DNA from: Oscillospiraceae bacterium
Lineage (GTDB): Bacteria; Bacillota; Clostridia; Oscillospirales; Ruminococcaceae
Length of the DNA stretch: 6,111 nucleotides
Direction of reading: 5' to 3'
NCBI GenBank assembly: GCA_031285945.1
Contig: JAITVF010000009.1
Coordinates: 1 to 6,111, forward strand
The stretch's first letter is position 1, and each line of letters begins with the position of its first letter. Below the pieces are notes generated by a model, which did no database searches, had not been told where the DNA came from, and worked only from the letters and a program-made list of their open reading frames with translations. Positions 5,530 to 6,111 of the stretch are shown one piece after another. The position numbers and the translations under genes are program-made.

Positions 5530-6111
5530 TTAACGGCCGATTGCCGGAACGGCTTCCTCGCCGCTTTGCGACGATAGCTCTTCCGCCGCCTCAGATTCAG
5601 GCAGGGATTCGGGAGAGGAGACCGCGGGCTCCTGCGAGGCGGCGTCAAACCCGAACCAGGCGTCGAAGATATCCTTCGCCACCGGCGCGCCGGTGTAGCC
5701 GTGCCAGCCCTTTTCGATAACCACCGCCACCGCCACCTGGGGATTGATCGCGGGGGCGAAGGCTATAAAGGTGGAGTTTGGCAGGGCGTCGGTTTCAGGG
5801 GTGCCGGTTTTTGAGGCTACGTCTATGGGGTACCAGCCGAAGGTAGCCGAAGCGGTTCCGCCAGGGCGAGAGGCCTGAACCATGCCGTCCACTACGGTTT
5901 CAAAGTGCTCGGGGGCGGCTTCGATATCAAAGGCCACCCGCGGCTCGTGAGAATCCACCACATTTTTAAGGGAATAGTCGCGCACCTCATGAACGAGGGT
6001 TGCCTTCATACGGTTGCCGCGGTTTGCGATAGTGGCCGCGTAGTTGGCCAGCTGCAAGGGGGTAAAGGCGTGGTATAGCTGGCCTATAGATGATTGCAGC
6101 ACATCCCCCTC
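5530..6111 (-). CDS. mrdA: Class B penicillin-binding protein, C-terminal part (PBP2/MrdA-like; 5' end outside window)
   Basis: The frame is open to the right edge, giving 193 residues of C-terminus that begin EGDVLQSSIGQ. The sequence is the end of a transpeptidase domain: GQLYHAFTPLQLANYAATIANRGN, then GMVQASRPGGTAS, the KTGT active-site motif (SKTGTPE, coded at about 5800-5811), NSTFIAFAPA, and VAVAVVIEKGWHGYTGAPVAKDIFDAWF. The catalytic SxxK and SxN motifs lie outside the window. Such enzymes cross-link peptidoglycan on the outer face of the membrane during elongation or division. The wording resembles clostridial MrdA/PBP2 more than FtsI, and the MinD-like/mgsA context agrees, but FtsI-type or SpoVD-like proteins cannot be excluded. 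After the domain comes a tail of about 40 residues rich in Glu, Ser, Pro and Ala, likely disordered. The GTG near 6102 is an internal valine, not a start, because the frame continues upstream. Confidence 0.9.
   Translation of the reverse strand, partial: EGDVLQSSIGQLYHAFTPLQLANYAATIANRGNRMKATLVHEVRDYSLKNVVDSHEPRVAFDIEAAPEHFETVVDGMVQASRPGGTASATFGWYPIDVASKTGTPETDALPNSTFIAFAPAINPQVAVAVVIEKGWHGYTGAPVAKDIFDAWFGFDAASQEPAVSSPESLPESEAAEELSSQSGEEAVPAIGR

Noticed and set aside
1..6111. CRISPR arrays, tRNAs, IS elements, prophage or defence genes
   Set aside because: No regularly spaced repeats, cloverleaf-like sequence, transposase, integrase or recognisable defence domain was seen on either strand.

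Overview
The window reads as chromosomal housekeeping DNA from a moderately GC-rich member of the Firmicutes, most likely class Clostridia and plausibly an Oscillospirales/Ruminococcaceae-type bacterium. The grounds are the tandem hisS-aspS pair, a cell-shape/division-type block (class B penicillin-binding protein, MinD-like ATPase, methylglyoxal synthase), strong AGGAGG-type ribosome binding sites with frequent TTG/GTG starts, and protein sequences that resemble clostridial homologues. This assignment comes from recognising sequences, not from a database search. Every gene lies on the minus strand, so transcription runs from high to low coordinates.

Right block (6111 to about 4200): the C-terminal part of a class B PBP transpeptidase (mrdA/PBP2 type, cut by the window edge, carrying the KTGT motif), then a MinD/ParA-type deviant Walker ATPase, then methylglyoxal synthase mgsA. 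They probably form one transcription unit, closed by a GC-rich hairpin region with a T6 tract after mgsA. Many clostridia have a longer mre-mrdA-minCDE-rodA-mgsA arrangement. Here minC, minE and rodA are absent between mrdA and mgsA. Both remaining non-PBP genes also show changes at normally conserved functional residues: the MinD Asp40 equivalent is Gly, and the MgsA His98 and Asp101 equivalents are Ser and Asn.

Middle block (4142 to 989): hisS and aspS, two class II aminoacyl-tRNA synthetases 36 bp apart, closed by a very clear rho-independent terminator with a perfect 14-bp stem. I see no T-box leader in front of hisS.

Left block (888 to 1): a separate transcription unit with a candidate promoter, a perfect 11-bp inverted repeat placed like an operator, a strong SD, and the first 271 codons of a two-TM SPFH/band-7 membrane protein that runs off the left edge.

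I see no CRISPR array, tRNA, rRNA, insertion sequence or prophage gene. No intergenic gap exceeds about 225 bp. The window does not contain an obvious undescribed multi-gene system. The points most worth a second look are the diverged MinD-like/MgsA pair and the palindrome-controlled SPFH gene.
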